A DNA stretch of 64,000 bases. Origin: Diorhabda sublineata (Eukaryota; Arthropoda; Insecta; Coleoptera; Chrysomelidae). Under the pieces are notes generated by a model. That model was given only the letters and a program-made list of their open reading frames with translations, did no database searches and was not told where the DNA came from. The stretch covers positions 37,748,559 through 37,812,558 of the forward strand of contig NC_079476.1 in the NCBI RefSeq assembly GCF_026230105.1. The letters run 5' to 3'. The first letter of the stretch is position 1; each line of letters begins with the position of its first letter. The position numbers and the translations under genes were made by a program. Shown piece after piece: positions 1 to 13,300 of this stretch.

Positions 1-180
1 GACAGAGAAGCCATCGAGGTGAAAGGTTGCTCAAGGATCCAATTGGTCAAATCTCTTCGCTGTTCATTGCCTACTTGCAGAAGTTGTTGAGTCAGTTGGA
101 TTTTGTAGGCATGCAGTGAAAATTCGCTGAAGAGTGTCTAGTGAAATATCCTCCGTTTTGTTCTAAACCTCTACGAGCTC
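1..180 (-). pseudogene. mariner/IS630-type transposase fragment (helix-turn-helix part)
   Basis: Read on the minus strand, this stretch gives HAYKIQLTQQL followed by a NEQRRDLTNWILEQ-like segment. This is the typical end of the N-terminal helix-turn-helix region of the insect mariner-like transposase family (usual form HPYKxQLTQxL...QRRxYVEWxLE). An upstream piece, LDTLQRIF, lies in another frame, so there is at least one frameshift. No start, DDE core or TIR is visible, and the copy is cut by the window edge. It lies downstream of the last visible PHKB exon, probably in a PHKB intron. The family call is from memory of the motif. Confidence 0.6.
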
Positions 181-599
181 GTGTCACTAACTAGAACATT
201 ACAACAACAATCATTTTTGAGATTTATTATGAAATATTTAATCCATATAGAATATAAAAAAGTGGTAGCTGGAGGAAAAGGAAAAATATTAATGAAATAG
301 TTTTTTTTTTAAATTATTCGTATTAGACCTACAGATATTTCAAAATTATTTTTGGGATAAACAACTCCGAAAAAAAAATGATTTGAGTATTCCAAAAATA
401 GTCATAGCAAACAAACATTACTAAGGTTATATTATTTACTTACAAAACTTTTTTTTGCCTGATTGGTACAGCATGAAAAAATATTCAAAATTAAATAAAA
501 ATAAAAGTTATAAACTTAAGCATTAGTATAATACGAAATCAAACATTTATATAAAAAAAATTCTCATATAAATCACCACCGCCTGGTCGGGACACCAAC

Positions 600-722
600 A
601 GTTACCAGTGTCATGTTTGTCACATGTCACTTCGTGTGTCATATGTCACCAGTCACCCTATGTACCAGTCACCTTGTGTGTCATCTGTCACCAGTCAACT
701 TGTGTGCTATCTGCATCAACCA
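600..722. repeat. degenerate short tandem repeat
   Basis: About four imperfect copies of a roughly 30-bp unit built on GTGTGTCATCTGTCACCAGTCA-like words follow each other. They do not form an open frame. The surrounding 181-1405 stretch is AT-rich intron of PHKB with nothing else recognised. Confidence 0.55.
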
Positions 723-1405
723 TTTGTTTAGTGAGTCATCGATGCTTGTGATTTTTAAACTGAATTGAAAAATTTCCTACCTGAAGACTCGAGCCTTATA
801 TGTTAGCAGGTCAATATACGCTAACAATTGGTTATAATTCAGTTTATTAAATCATGGTATAAAAACATATTTATAAAAAGGTACGCTGTAGTAAGAGGCA
901 GTTAAAAAATACTTTTGGGGTTCCAATATCCACTCGGAGAATTATTTAATTTCGTAATAATCTACCTGGCGGAGATGTAAAGACGTCGAAAATAGTCAAC
1001 GTTTTAAAAACTCTACTTGCAATTGCGAGCCATTAGGGATGTTGATATCGACAAAAAGGTGGATGAACATCATGGTCTTCGGAGGAGATGTAACTCAATA
1101 TTGGTCGATGCATTAGCCAGGGAAGTAATTGTTTTCTTGTTTGAAGAATGACAAACGTTATTTTCGAAATAATTTTCAGAGATGAATCAGAAATCATATA
1201 TTTTGATGTCTACTAGGATTTGATATTAAGGGTGCGTTGAACAGTAATATTTTGATAGAAGTGTAAAATTTTCAACTTTGGAGCTCGAAGTAGCAGAGAA
1301 GTAGGAAAATATGAATCTGTCTTCATCTTAAATGCGACACACTGTAGATATTCTATAGAAACAAAAGCACTTCTCACTTCATAGATAAATGGAAAGAGCA
1401 CATAC

Positions 1406-4400
1406 CTGAAAAGCAGAGTATCGTCCTCCCTTTTTCGGTCGATTATACGAAGGTAGATACCTTCTAATAGGATCCAGTTCGTTGATGTGCAAAAGACCGC
1501 CTGTTAAAAGTTGAGCCAAAATGAACATCGACTGATTCCATAAATACAAACCACCGTCAGTTTGCGCTTTCTTCACTGTTGAATTTGGAACCCTTCGTTC
1601 TGAATCAATGTTGTCTACAGTAACGTAATAGTACATGGGAATCACAGGATCTTCAATAAAAAGGACGATTTTATAGGATACCTTACAATAATAAATTAAT
1701 TAAAAAAAATAATATCAACTTCGTTCTAAAATAATGCATGTAAATTGGCCCTTGACGATTTCTATTTAAAATGACCTCCTGAATCCAAATATTTCAGTTT
1801 TTCCCCATTTCCCTCCGATTTTGGGGGACATCCTCTATTTATTTCCCACATATTTCAACTTCTAGCCGTTAAATCCAAAAATAGAAAGAAACAGACGTAA
1901 ATACACGTAAATAAGTTCGCGAAGGAATTTACCTATCAGGAACCTGCAATCAGGATTCATAAAATATTGCTGTGAATGGGACAGCAGAGACCGAGACAAG
2001 CATCACGCCGTACGGAATTGGCCTCTGCGCGAAATTTTTACCCCTCGATCAAACTTGATAAAACAGTTTGTTAAAAGTGAAGTTTATGTAGAGGAATTGC
2101 TGTTGGCGTACAAGGCCATGGGATGTACACTTCCTTCACACGCACCTGGACTTCTTCTCTGAAAACGTAGAAGCAGTCTCAGAATAACACAGGAAACGGT
2201 TCCATCAAGATCTAAGTTGGCGAAGAGATTTTCAAGGTAGTGGAATTCAACCATGTTGGCCGAGTACAGCTGGTTTTTGACTCAAGGCAGCTGTACCTCA
2301 TGGTATAAAAGGAAAGCAAGCACCAAATAATGGTACATATTTTTATTAATCATAATTTTGTCCAGCTCGAATAGTTCTTTTTACCCTTTCAAATTAAATC
2401 AATGCCCTTAAATTTATTATTATTATCGAAAAGTGGTAAAAATAGACGTGCAGAGCTCCCACGAAATTAGTTAGGTTAGGTTAGGTGGTGACGGAAGAAA
2501 ACGACAGTTATATTTGGATTCAGGACGTCATTTTACATAAGGATCATAAAGAATGGCCTTGGGGCCAGTGCACACTGGGCCAAAAGGCCTAAAAGCTGGC
2601 CAAAAGCCTTTAAAATTAACCGATTGAGTTGAAATTTGGTATCCCAGGTTTTTCGGGTTGTTGATTACGAATTTGAGATGAGTTTTTTCACAAACAAAAT
2701 GGTGGTTTAAAAATGGCGACCGGAAGTAGCGAAATGAACTCCGATTGGCAGTTATCAGGTAAAAAGTCCGACTATCGAACTTCTATTTGTCGATTTCTGA
2801 CGAGCTTTTCGACCTTTTGCTCCACTGTAATACAGTTCAAGAGTTCTGTACAGACTAAATACTAAAACACGTCAAAGGTATTTACCTAGAACTTAAAAGG
2901 GTACAAAATAGTTAAAACTATATACATCGAAAGACTAAGCTACGTCGCGCGAGCTGAATCTCTGGAAACGACGTAGCTTCGCTGAGATCTCGGCGTTCGA
3001 GGTCTGGAGACGATTCCAAACGCCTCGCCTGAGTTAGTGTAAGTATGGAATAAAGAGCAGGGAGAAAATTTTTGGTTTTTACCAAAATCAGGTATATTGG
3101 GGGAGGATTATAAGAAGGTTACTTGGAATTTCCTGGACCAGGTATCTGTCAGTCAGGTGTGGACGGATTATCGCTTTATTTGAGGGAATTTATTCGGAGA
3201 ATTGTCTACCTATATCAAATGTAGGTTACATGGCGTGGTCGATTTGTTTTTGGGCTCAGATTGTTCTGAGTAAAGAGTCAAAACAATTTTTTTATACTTT
3301 CATATTTAGATATTGTGATGTTCGCTAATCTGAAACGATGGTTAAGTAAGTAAATTTTTTTATGAGGCGGTTGCCATTAAGATTTTGCTTAAGTGACTCC
3401 CATTACCGCTTCCTACCATACTAGCCTCGATCCTGCGAGATAAGTAAGAGACCATTAGGTAGTTTATAATTTTTTTACTGTTTTCAAGAGCACTAGAAAA
3501 TGAATTACGGTTTTGATACATTGAATAAATGATAAAATAGTACAACATTAGATAACTTGAGTAGCGAGAGAGGCTAAAAATTAGTAAATACTTGATTAAG
3601 AATTACATACCCCCGTGGTGATCGAGCATGATCCTTTCTTTTAACAAATCTTGATATTCTTGAATCTGATCGGGAAGTGATTTGAAAACTCCATCTATTA
3701 TCATGAATATATAAAAAAGCGGCCATTCGCATTCAATGTTTTCAAAATTTTTTATTTCACCTTTATCATAATATCTAAAATAATAACATTATAAGAAATT
3801 ATTTATAAATTGAGCTCTTTAAATATTTCAAATCGGTATAAAACCTAACCTCACCTAACCTACCCAAGTTGTACACAGAGAGTCTTTTCATTTCCATAAA
3901 CTGACCGCCAAGACAACTAGATACTTCCAAAACAATTGGAGGTATGTGATTTCAATTGCATCCTACTCGTGGTGACCCTGTTGAAACTGAATCTAGCTGA
4001 TCTACAACAAGAAGTCGAATCCAAGTTGGAAGAGATCGTGTCGACGGATGAATTGTAACAGGGTGATTGCTATCTCAAACTATTCCCGCACCCCACTGTA
4101 TCCAGACCGTACTACGGCATGCAGAGCTATGCTGAAATGGACTAACCCTTCCTTAGCTATTCGTGGGCACAACCAGCAGTAAACCATCCACCTATCAAGT
4201 TAGAATACCTCACGAGAAACAGGGATTCCCCTCCTCTACAAAGAAAAGAAAAATACATGCCGGAACTGGGACAAACAGGAGTCAGAGATGAGCCACTGAG
4301 ACGTGGGCTAAATGGAATAGATTGCAGATGGTATCTTTGCTGCCTCAGCAAAAAGCTTACACCAGAAGATGCAAGACACTGCTTCAAACTCTAATGGCAT

Positions 4401-6405
4401 ATACACAGCTGTTGACAAACAAACAAAATGATAGTGGCTACTCTGAGAAGGACATGTTCCCTGAAACTGTCCTTATTGTGGCCGACAAAGCTTCGATAGA
4501 AGAGGCACTAGTGAATGAGAATTTTTATGCATGGGGGCATAAGATCCAATTCAGGGGCATCCACTTTCGACCAGGCATACATAGAATGTACACAATGTAT
4601 TTGAATAGGGTCAATAAACCTTCCATCTATTATTTATCTTGTGTATTCCCAATAAAAATTAAATATGAATAGATGTAATTGTTGTAACTCTGGTAATAAA
4701 TAAATAAATAAAAATTAGCAATCATACCTTTTCTCAAGATTTTCTATTTGACTTTTATAACCATCCCTTATGTATCTTTTAAAACCATATTTGCCTTTCA
4801 AACTACGCACAACATTTTTTTTCGTTTCCTGATATAACATCTCTTCGTGCGTTGAAAATGCAGGAAATGAAATTGTAGGTAAAAGCGAAGCATCAACATC
4901 CTTAAATAATTAAAATAAACAGTCTGTTTTTTTTTTATTTCCACCCATTAGTTGACAAACCTTTGAACAAGATTCTCTAGGTAGCAAGGTTTCAAAAATA
5001 CTTCGATTTCTATTGTGAGCATCAATATCTACATACACTACACTCCAAGAAGCGCCTTTTTCTCCAAATAAGTTACAACCATTTATTGCTTCAAGTGCAG
5101 ATTTTGCAAGCCCAATAGAACTGGCATGTATTTCCGGAGTTCCATCATTGTATTTACTACCTCTTTCCCACATACCATAATCTGGAGTACGGTATGCTCT
5201 TTCCACATAGTACACCAAGTTTTGAACAAAAGCCACTTCATCCTATAAGCAATATTACAGAGTTCTTACAGGATTTAAAAAAAAATTCTAGAACATAATC
5301 ATGATTTCCAGTATATTTACAAGTTTATTACGTTGAATTTAATTTTTTTATTGGTACACTTATCAATAAATCTACTTTAAATTGAATATTTTAAAATATT
5401 TTTCAGCATTTAATTGAGAATAATGGTCGACAGAATTAACGAAATCAATTAATTATACAATTATATTTATGTTCTTCAAATTCCAGTTTTTCCAGGACAC
5501 TTACAAATCCTACATTAGGAAATAAAAGAAAATTTCATTTTTGAAAATATGTCTGAATTATTTTTTATGATGATCGACACCAAATATTTGTTGAAAGTGT
5601 ATTCAATATAAAATTTCCAGCTATTCCAGTACATATGAGAGGCAAATCAAAATATATATTTTCCAGGTAGTATATATATTTTAGCCACAATATAAACTTC
5701 TCAATGAACTTTCAACTTTATTTAATCGGACAATTACCTGGGTATAAATAATCTGTAAGCCAGAAGTTATCATTTGTACCAAAAAAAGTAGATAGAGTGA
5801 TATAACATCAATCTGTAAATGGTTGTATTCATGATCTCCAAAAACTTCATTACCAGTAGTTAAATGAAATTTGACATGCAATGCATGAGCACTACACTGA
5901 TTTTTCTTGAATAATTCTATTTTTCGTGCTTGCTTTATCCAACACTCTAAAATACCTCTCATACATTTCACTGTTGATTGTCCTAATTCATATGATTTTC
6001 CTCTATCATCATCTATTCTCCTAGAATTAATGATAACTCATTTTGATACAAGCCACTTCATTTTTTTTTACCTATAAGCTTGATACAAGCCCCATACAGC
6101 TGCTGCACAGTATATACTGTCTCTAACACTTCCTATTTCAGTATCAGAAGATAGTACAGGAAATAGTCCTGTTATAGGACTTTGAAAACGTAGTAGTTGC
6201 CTCTTTACTAAAAAAAAAATAGATAAAATAAGCAAATAAGGATTTTTACAATATAATCAAAAAGACAAAGTTTTATTTGTACAACTTAGGTGTAATCGTA
6301 CAAACCCATTCCATAATAAATATCTAGCTGTCTTACAGTATCCTCATAGTTTGAAACTTTGAGAAACTGGTATAAATTAACATCTTCGGTGCTGTTTTGG
6401 TTCAT
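1406..6405 (-). CDS. PHKB: phosphorylase b kinase regulatory subunit beta, N-terminal part (7 exons, runs off left edge)
   Basis: This regulatory subunit of phosphorylase kinase belongs to the (alpha-beta-gamma-delta)4 complex that activates glycogen phosphorylase in the cytosol. Exons in transcript order are 6306-6405, 6072-6207, 5738-6020, 4961-5242, 4728-4900, 3611-3774 and 1406-1650. All have GT/AG borders, phases agree and the sum is 461 codons. The protein begins MNQNSTEDVN and shows the inactive GH15 glucoamylase-like fold of the family: QSPITGLFP, DSIYCAAAVWGLYQAYR, ECEWPLFYIFMIIDGVF. WERGSKYNDG, DIDAHNRNR and LLPRES fit beta better than alpha, because alpha lacks the DAHNRN stretch. 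An AG lies just before the start codon, so a 5'UTR exon, or an earlier start, is possible. The calmodulin-binding C-terminal half lies beyond position 1. The intron at 1651-3610 carries transposon debris. Confidence 0.93.
1975..2315 (+). pseudogene. relic of an arthropod repeat-encoded protein
   Basis: Plus-strand frames contain KHHAVRNWPLRE, LLLAYKAMGC and, one frame away, HLDFFSENVEAVS and RKRFHQD. Together these recall a protein found in many copies in arthropod genomes (LPPLHIKLGLMKxFVK...YKxMGCxMSLKxHFLHxHLDFFPENxGxVSxEHGERFHQDI). Segments of the expected protein are missing and the frames shift at least twice, so it is dead. It lies in the PHKB intron on the opposite strand. The transposon class of this family is unknown to me. 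Confidence 0.5.
2316..3610. other. PHKB intron remainder, no gene seen
   Basis: AT-rich intron sequence of PHKB. A short run of TTAGG-like words occurs at about 2470-2490. Phrases such as AAATGGCGACCGG near 2712 look repeat-derived, but no coding frame or inverted termini were found. Confidence 0.5.
3930..4710 (+). mobile_element. possible retroposon copy with a TAAA-repeat tail
   Basis: This GC-richer block in a PHKB intron ends in several TAAA repeats just after position 4693, as many non-LTR retroposons do in the plus orientation. It contains an open plus frame at 4322-4672 (about 116 codons) with no recognisable domain, and a shorter minus frame. I cannot name the element. The evidence is the composition change and the tail only. 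Confidence 0.35.
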
Positions 6406-7376
6406 CCTAAAATTATATTTTTATAATTCCCCATTCAAACGTTTAGTCCGATTTTGAACTTACAATGTGATGTCTAAAAGGCCCATTATTATAATGAATA
6501 TATCGAGATTCAATTATGTATCTTGTTCTATGGCAAAATTATAATGGTTTAATTAGTCACATATTTTCTATTTTTATTCAACAATTTAAAATATGAACTA
6601 CAAGTGACCTCTAAAATCAAAACAAATCGAAGTATATGACAGAACATTTGATCCATAACTGTCAATATTTTTTCCAATTATTAGATTTAATTTTCAAGTT
6701 GAAAAATTTTGTTCTTTAACATTTTGCAGTAAGCTTTTAAGTGTACTTCTATTTAATTGTAGACAAAATTGATTAAATAATTGATCGTATCTATTTCGTG
6801 GTACGATATTCTTATAGGGACGTCATTAAAATACGACTTTAAAATAAGTTTTATCAATTTTTCATAATATTGGTAGCACTGATTTAATTAAGTTAAGGTC
6901 GATGTCAACCTGTTTATTTACAATTTCATGTATTTGTCACATATTTGTCAAAAATAAGGAGGTTTATATTTTGTATAGAGTATGGGATAATCATTAGTTG
7001 CGTTAAAAGTATTCTACTCCGTGTAATAAGTTAATAAATTGAAATTGTTCGAGTTCAAAAACGCTATAAAAAAATAATAGAAATGATTCGGAGTTCGCGA
7101 ATGGTGTTTGTGTATTATTAAATCGTGTTTCATTTACAGTAAGTAAATTTAGTCAAAATATTGTTGCGTGGAAAATAAAATTCACTATAAATTTTTAATT
7201 TTTCTATATTCTATTTTTCATTTGTAATAGATTTTCAATTAAAATACTGAATAGCTGTAATTTGGCATATCTACAACCTTATTGTCCCTTTATTTCACTG
7301 TAATTTGAATTGAAATTATTGGTTAGGTAGAACAGTTTTGTTTATATTAGAAAACTCAACATTTTTTAGTACCATA
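6406..7376. promoter_or_regulatory. divergent PHKB/CYLD intergenic and 5'UTR region
   Basis: The 971 bp between the two start codons must hold both promoters. For CYLD a likely 5'UTR intron runs from the GTAAGTAAA donor at about 7139 to the TTTTTTAG acceptor at 7360-7369, directly before the start codon. For PHKB a TTTTAG acceptor precedes the start codon. No TATA box was convincing in this very AT-rich DNA. Confidence 0.5.
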
Positions 7377-10300
7377 ATGGTTTCTACAGAAAGAGAATTC
7401 GGAATATTTATATGTAATGAATTACTTAAAGATTTCTCCAAACATCCTGAATCTAGAACTGTCTTACTTGGCCAAATTATTATAATAGATCAAAAGGTAT
7501 CAGACAAAACCTTGGCCATAAGATTTCTTAAAGAAAATGATACCTGGGAAACAACTGCTTATTCTTGTCCTGAAGACAAAATTGTTAGAATAAGTGAAAA
7601 ACTTTATCCTTACATAGCTTCTATAACTTCCCCACAAGAAAGAGTAAAGTTAGCAAAAAACAGAGAACTATGCAATAAGCTGCAAAGAATTGGTAAAGAT
7701 ATGGTTGTTGGGTTCATTGATACAAATGATATTCTCCTTGGAACAGTCCGGTTTAATGGTGTAGTTAAAGGTATTGGACATTGCTTCGGAATTGAACTGC
7801 ATGTAAGTAACATAAATAAAGTTTTTATTGCACTTTTTATAGGTGAGCATTACTCATTGACTAAGGTATTATACATTGATACTTACTTAAATGTTATGTT
7901 AATTTTATTTTAATATTCAGTAGAAGCAATTTTATTGTTGGAGAAATAAATTGTAGTAGTATCCGGTGCATTTGTGTTAATTAAATAGTGCTACTTTTTC
8001 AATAACAATAATATACAAGGTAATACAAGAAATTGTGGTAAATATTATGGTACATGTAGAATTCTTTTTTATATTCAAAACTACTATTGCGGACTGTTAA
8101 ACTTAATTTGTATATAATGTATATTAGAGTTGAACATCTGTCCCTTCAAAAATGACAGTTTTTCTAACCAGATTTTGATAGCTCTTTAAGAAGGTAGAAA
8201 GGTACTTCAGTTGAATTACAGTTTTCTTAAAAGTGTGACTTTGTTTTTGTCAACTCTCAGATTTATATTTGTATTAATAAGTAGGATTTAGTTACCAACA
8301 GACTACAGTTTCTGTCTTCTTTTGCCTTTATAAGGTATAATTTTTCATTCAAATTTTACAGGCTTTGTACACTTGATTTTAAATTAGCATTTTTATGCAA
8401 AGTTTTTAATTCTGCGGCAAAGATATGGTTATTTTGCATAGACATATTATTTTGAAATTAAATGAATGGATTATAGGAAGGGAAAAAACTTTTAAGCACT
8501 AATCTGAAATTTGTATTTGAGTTTATGTCATTTGCTTCAAATAAATCACTATATTAGGTACAGAATTATATAACAGAAGTATATAATGCCGAATATATGT
8601 TAAAAAATTTTTTAAACATATATAGTGTTTCATAGGGATCATAAATAATGTTTTATTAAATTAAATTTGCACAATATTATCTTTAATATTTTTTTTATAC
8701 TTGGAAGTTCATTTAAACTCAATAAATCCATGAAAAATATTTATATAAAGATAAGGAAATTGTGTAAACTTTTTAAACTGTAATTTGAATATAAGTATAC
8801 AACTGAATCACTGTTTTTAATCGTCACGAACTGCCTAATAGATATTTTAACAAAATAGAGCAAAAGCAAATTATCTATTGGTTTCCTAAAGACCAATCGC
8901 CTGATATCTATTTGACAGATATTCCTATGCTTTTATTCATTGTAGAATACCAGTCGCTTTCCAATTACACAGTTTGAACACCCCCTCAAGCATATGAGTG
9001 CGGAATGCCTCAAACTTATGTTCCAAATTGTAGTTTTAACATCTGTGCGTCGAACACAGTTGCCTTTCCCCCTGCCCCCTCAAACACCAGATAAATGTTT
9101 GAGCCTCAAAATTGTGCTTGAAACACAAACTGTAGTATTTCCATCACTTTGAACACTTCTGATTGTGGGGTCATGTGTGCAGTGCCTGTTGAGGATCTTA
9201 AATGACATCAAGTTTTGTTTCGAGTCTAGTGCCAAAATAATTGGAATCTGGCTTTGGTGGCAATTCAATTACTTTAAAGACTGTTCACAAGTACTATGTG
9301 CGATTTAAAAGTTGAAAAGAGTCAGGTTAAGGTTGAGGAACGCTCAAGATATCAATCGACTTCAAAACCAGACGACTGAATATTCCAGAGCTAAGTGAGG
9401 AATAATGTGCTAAGAAACACAGGAAAAAAGTGCCAAGACAACATGTTGCGCCAAAGCCGCTCTAGTGTATCCACATTATTGACCTCATTCAACACCCTGC
9501 GACTTCTGGTTCTTCCTGAAAATAAAAAATTGGCTCATAATGAAAAATTATGACTCAATTTCTGACATTGAGGCTGCGACAATAGAACAGATGAAATCTA
9601 TTCCGAATGAAAGCTCCCAGTAGTGGATTTAATTTCATTTGTTTTTATTCCCACTTCGAAGGTTGAAAATCGCGACGATCTCTTTTAACCTCCAGATTTG
9701 AACCAATTATTTTATGGTTAGATGTATACTACTTCAAATAATGTCAAGTTTATGTCTATTACGCTTGATTATATGAATGTTTTTAAGGTAGCTATAAAAT
9801 CAGTTATTAACAGGAAGCAATTAAAAATAAATTATTTATTTGGAGGGTATTTTTAAACAGGAAATATTAATGATGACTTTATGTGAATCACGTGCGTTCT
9901 GGCATTTGACAAAACTAAACAAATGAACTGAATCAAGACTAATTTTCAATGTAATTTATCCTTTTCTTCGAAGTGATATATGTTTAAAAATATTTTAACA
10001 GTTTTGGTAGGGATCCAATTGTTTATTTAAATCTGGATATTTTTCGATAATTCCGTTATTTATGATAGCCCACATTTTTCTATATAGATATATAATAAAC
10101 AAGATGTGTGATTGGTGATAATTCTGATTGAAAAGTGCCACCCAAAAAGTATTACTTTTGAAGTAATAATTAAGTGTTTATTGGAAAAGCCTTTTGTTAC
10201 ATATTATGGTTAATATTTATTTCCACTTCGTTTATTTACCAACTAACTCAGGAGTGTAATTTCGAGGTTATGTTTTGTTTTAGTTCGATTTGAGGGTTTT

Positions 10301-13300
10301 CCTCGTGTCTTTTTTAGTTTCTGTCTATTTACAGATTTTTTTTCACTTTCGAATGCTTCTGAAAATTAAGTTTGTATTTTCTAAACTGTTTATTGATGAC
10401 CATATGCTAATGTTCGATTTTAATTTAAGTAAAATTGTATTAAGTGCATAATAAAGATCAATTTCATCGTTAATTAAATATAAGTTTTAAAATAAGATTA
10501 TAAAGAGCAGCAAAAACCAAAGTAAAAGTAATCAACTTCAAATATCAAATACGATAAATTAATAAAAAACACTCGTGAACAAATCGACTCAGGCGATACC
10601 CCTGCAATCTGAAGTTATTGCGAAAAAAATTGTATTTTTCTCAGTAAACTCTTATAGTATTAACTTCAAAATGATATCAAATATTGTAATGTTTGTTTCT
10701 TTCACAAATTAAGGATAATTATAAATTACTGGTATATCAATAGGTATTGATACTTTTTATCATACAAATGTGGAAAGCTGTTGACACTATCTATCAATGT
10801 TCCATTGTCTTGAGGATATTGCAGACTTTCAGACTCTGCTTTTTACTATTTTTTTTATCAGTTTTAAAAATAAAACACCACGGCGGAAATCGGCGCAATA
10901 ACACGAATAATATTTCCATAACCAAAGAACAAGGATGTTGTAAACAAAACAATACCACCAATAGACATGGGAAAAGAACGAACCTACGTTCCGTACCGAC
11001 AATATTCATTTTCTCTCACATTCAAGACATTTTATCTATACTGCGCAGGCGCAGAACCGAGCTCGAACTTCGGATGATAGAGAAATCGTTGACATTCTAT
11101 ATTCCTTAGTGCATATTCTGTGCTCATAACCTCACAAAATTAAGGAATTAAATTAAAAAGTTGAAAGTTGACGGATTTTCACTGATAATTCTCTGCATTG
11201 ACTAAAAGTACCATTTCAGTGTCTAGTGATTTAATGGTAATTTTTATTCAGTTATTTTTTACTTTATTCCAAAGTTTTTCCTTCACTGTTTTGTTACGTT
11301 AGGTACATGAAATTTTTATTAAGAAAGCGTAATTATTGTGATTCATCGTATATTTTTTTATCAAGTTGAAAGATATTATTAAAGTATTAAAACGAATTCA
11401 ACAGGTATTATGTAAATGGAGCAAGTTTTTAAATTTAACCTTGACTGGCAGATCTCGCCAATAATAAAATGAACACACAGTGAATCATAAATCGTATAGT
11501 GTACATTGCGTAGGTATCAAAGTCAATAAAAAAAAGGGAACCAACCTCTAACAATACCATATAAAATCAAGTTAAAAGAAACAGTTTTTTTTAATGATTT
11601 CATCAATAACGCCTACCTAAACAGATGTATAAATGTTTAATTCGATTTCTGTTATTTAGTATATTAGGTAAAACCTTGATAGTCTTTTAACTGATTTGTC
11701 ATAGTTGTAGTTACAAGGTGAAATTATCCCGTCATGCGTGAAGCGATGGCGATGCACTTTGCACGTAATATGCGCCAACCAGTAGTAAGTGTTTCGAGAC
11801 GTTAGGGGAAATACGAGCAAAAAAACAGTTTATAAAAATTGTATAAGACCCAATAGCTTGCAACAAAACTCGAGCTAAAAAGAAACAATAAAACTAATAG
11901 ATATGTTTATTAAATATATTTTCCGTGAAAATATTCCATTTAATAATACCCATTTATATTTTTATTCAAATAAACCTTCATAGCTCGTTAAAATCAATCA
12001 ATGAAATACAAGGTGTGTTGAAAAAATACATTGGATGAATCTTATGGCAGCAATAACTCACACAACACGTATATTTATACTTTCATGTGTTGATGGAAGT
12101 TTAAAGACGTTCCGTCTTCTGCTACTGTAGACCAGACAAGGAAAAAAATGTCAAATAATCTCACGATATGTTTGAATTTGTCTGTGGTTTTCTTTTCGTA
12201 CAACTCGTTTGGATACCAATTCACCCGAACTACAAGGACAACGACGATATTGATTCGCTCGGCAGACTGGGATCAGCATAACCACCAGTGAGCTCAGTGA
12301 TCTTCTTGGTGGAGCCTAAAGTATATCTGTTACTTCTATGAGAAGTCTAGTCCCCTCTACGAAGATGTTTGAACACTTCTGCTACCTTAGACCAAACAAG
12401 AAAAAAAAAATGTCAAATAATCTCACGATATGTTTGAATTTGTCTGTGGTTATCTTTTCGTACAACTCGTTTGGATACCAATTCACTCGAGCTACAAGGA
12501 CAACGACGATATTGATTCGATCGGCAGACTGGGATCAGCATAACCACCAGTGAGCTCAGTGATCTTCTTGGTGGAGCCTAAAGTATATCTGTTACTTCTA
12601 TGAGAAGTCTAGTCCCCTCTACGAAGATGTTTGAACACTTCTGCTACCTTAGACCAAACAAGAAAAAAAAAAATGTTAAATAATCTCACGATATGTTTGA
12701 ATTTGTCTGTGGTTTTCTTTTCGTACAACTCGTTTGGATACCAATTCACCCGAACTACAAGGACAACGACGATATTGATTCGCTCGGCAGACTGGGATCA
12801 GCATAACCACCAGTGAGCTCAGTGATCTTCTTGGTGGAGCCTAAAGTATATCTGTTACTTCTATGAGAAGTCTAGTCCCCTCTACGAAGATGTTTGAACA
12901 CTTCTGCTACCTTAGACCAAACAAGAAAAAAAAAATGTCAAATAATCTCACGATATGTTTGAATTTGTCTATGGTTTTCTTTTCGTACAACTCGTTTGGA
13001 TACCAATTCACCCGAGCTACAAGGACAACGACGATATTGATTCGCTCGGCAGACTGGGATCAGCATAACCACCAGTGAGCTCAGTGATCTTCTTGGTGGA
13101 GCCTAAAGTATATCTGTTACTTCTATGAGAAGTCTAGTCCCCTCTACGAAGATGTATGGACACTTCTGCTACCTTAGACCAAACAAGAAAAAAAAAATGT
13201 CAAATAATCTCACGATATGTTTGAATTTGTCTATGGTTTTCTTTTCGTACAACTCTTTTGGATACCAATTCACCCGAGCTACAAGGACAACGACGATATT

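Noticed and set aside
1..1405. Further PHKB exons
   Set aside because: No minus-strand segment resembled the next conserved part of the beta subunit, so the following exon must lie beyond the left edge.
2470..2490. Telomeric TTAGG repeat
   Set aside because: Only three or four copies, with none following. Such short runs are common in insect DNA and do not mark a telomere.
10747..11109. 120-codon plus frame in CYLD intron 1
   Set aside because: No domain, odd composition (poly-Asn/Thr, basic end), and an equally open frame on the other strand. More likely a GC-richer regulatory patch.
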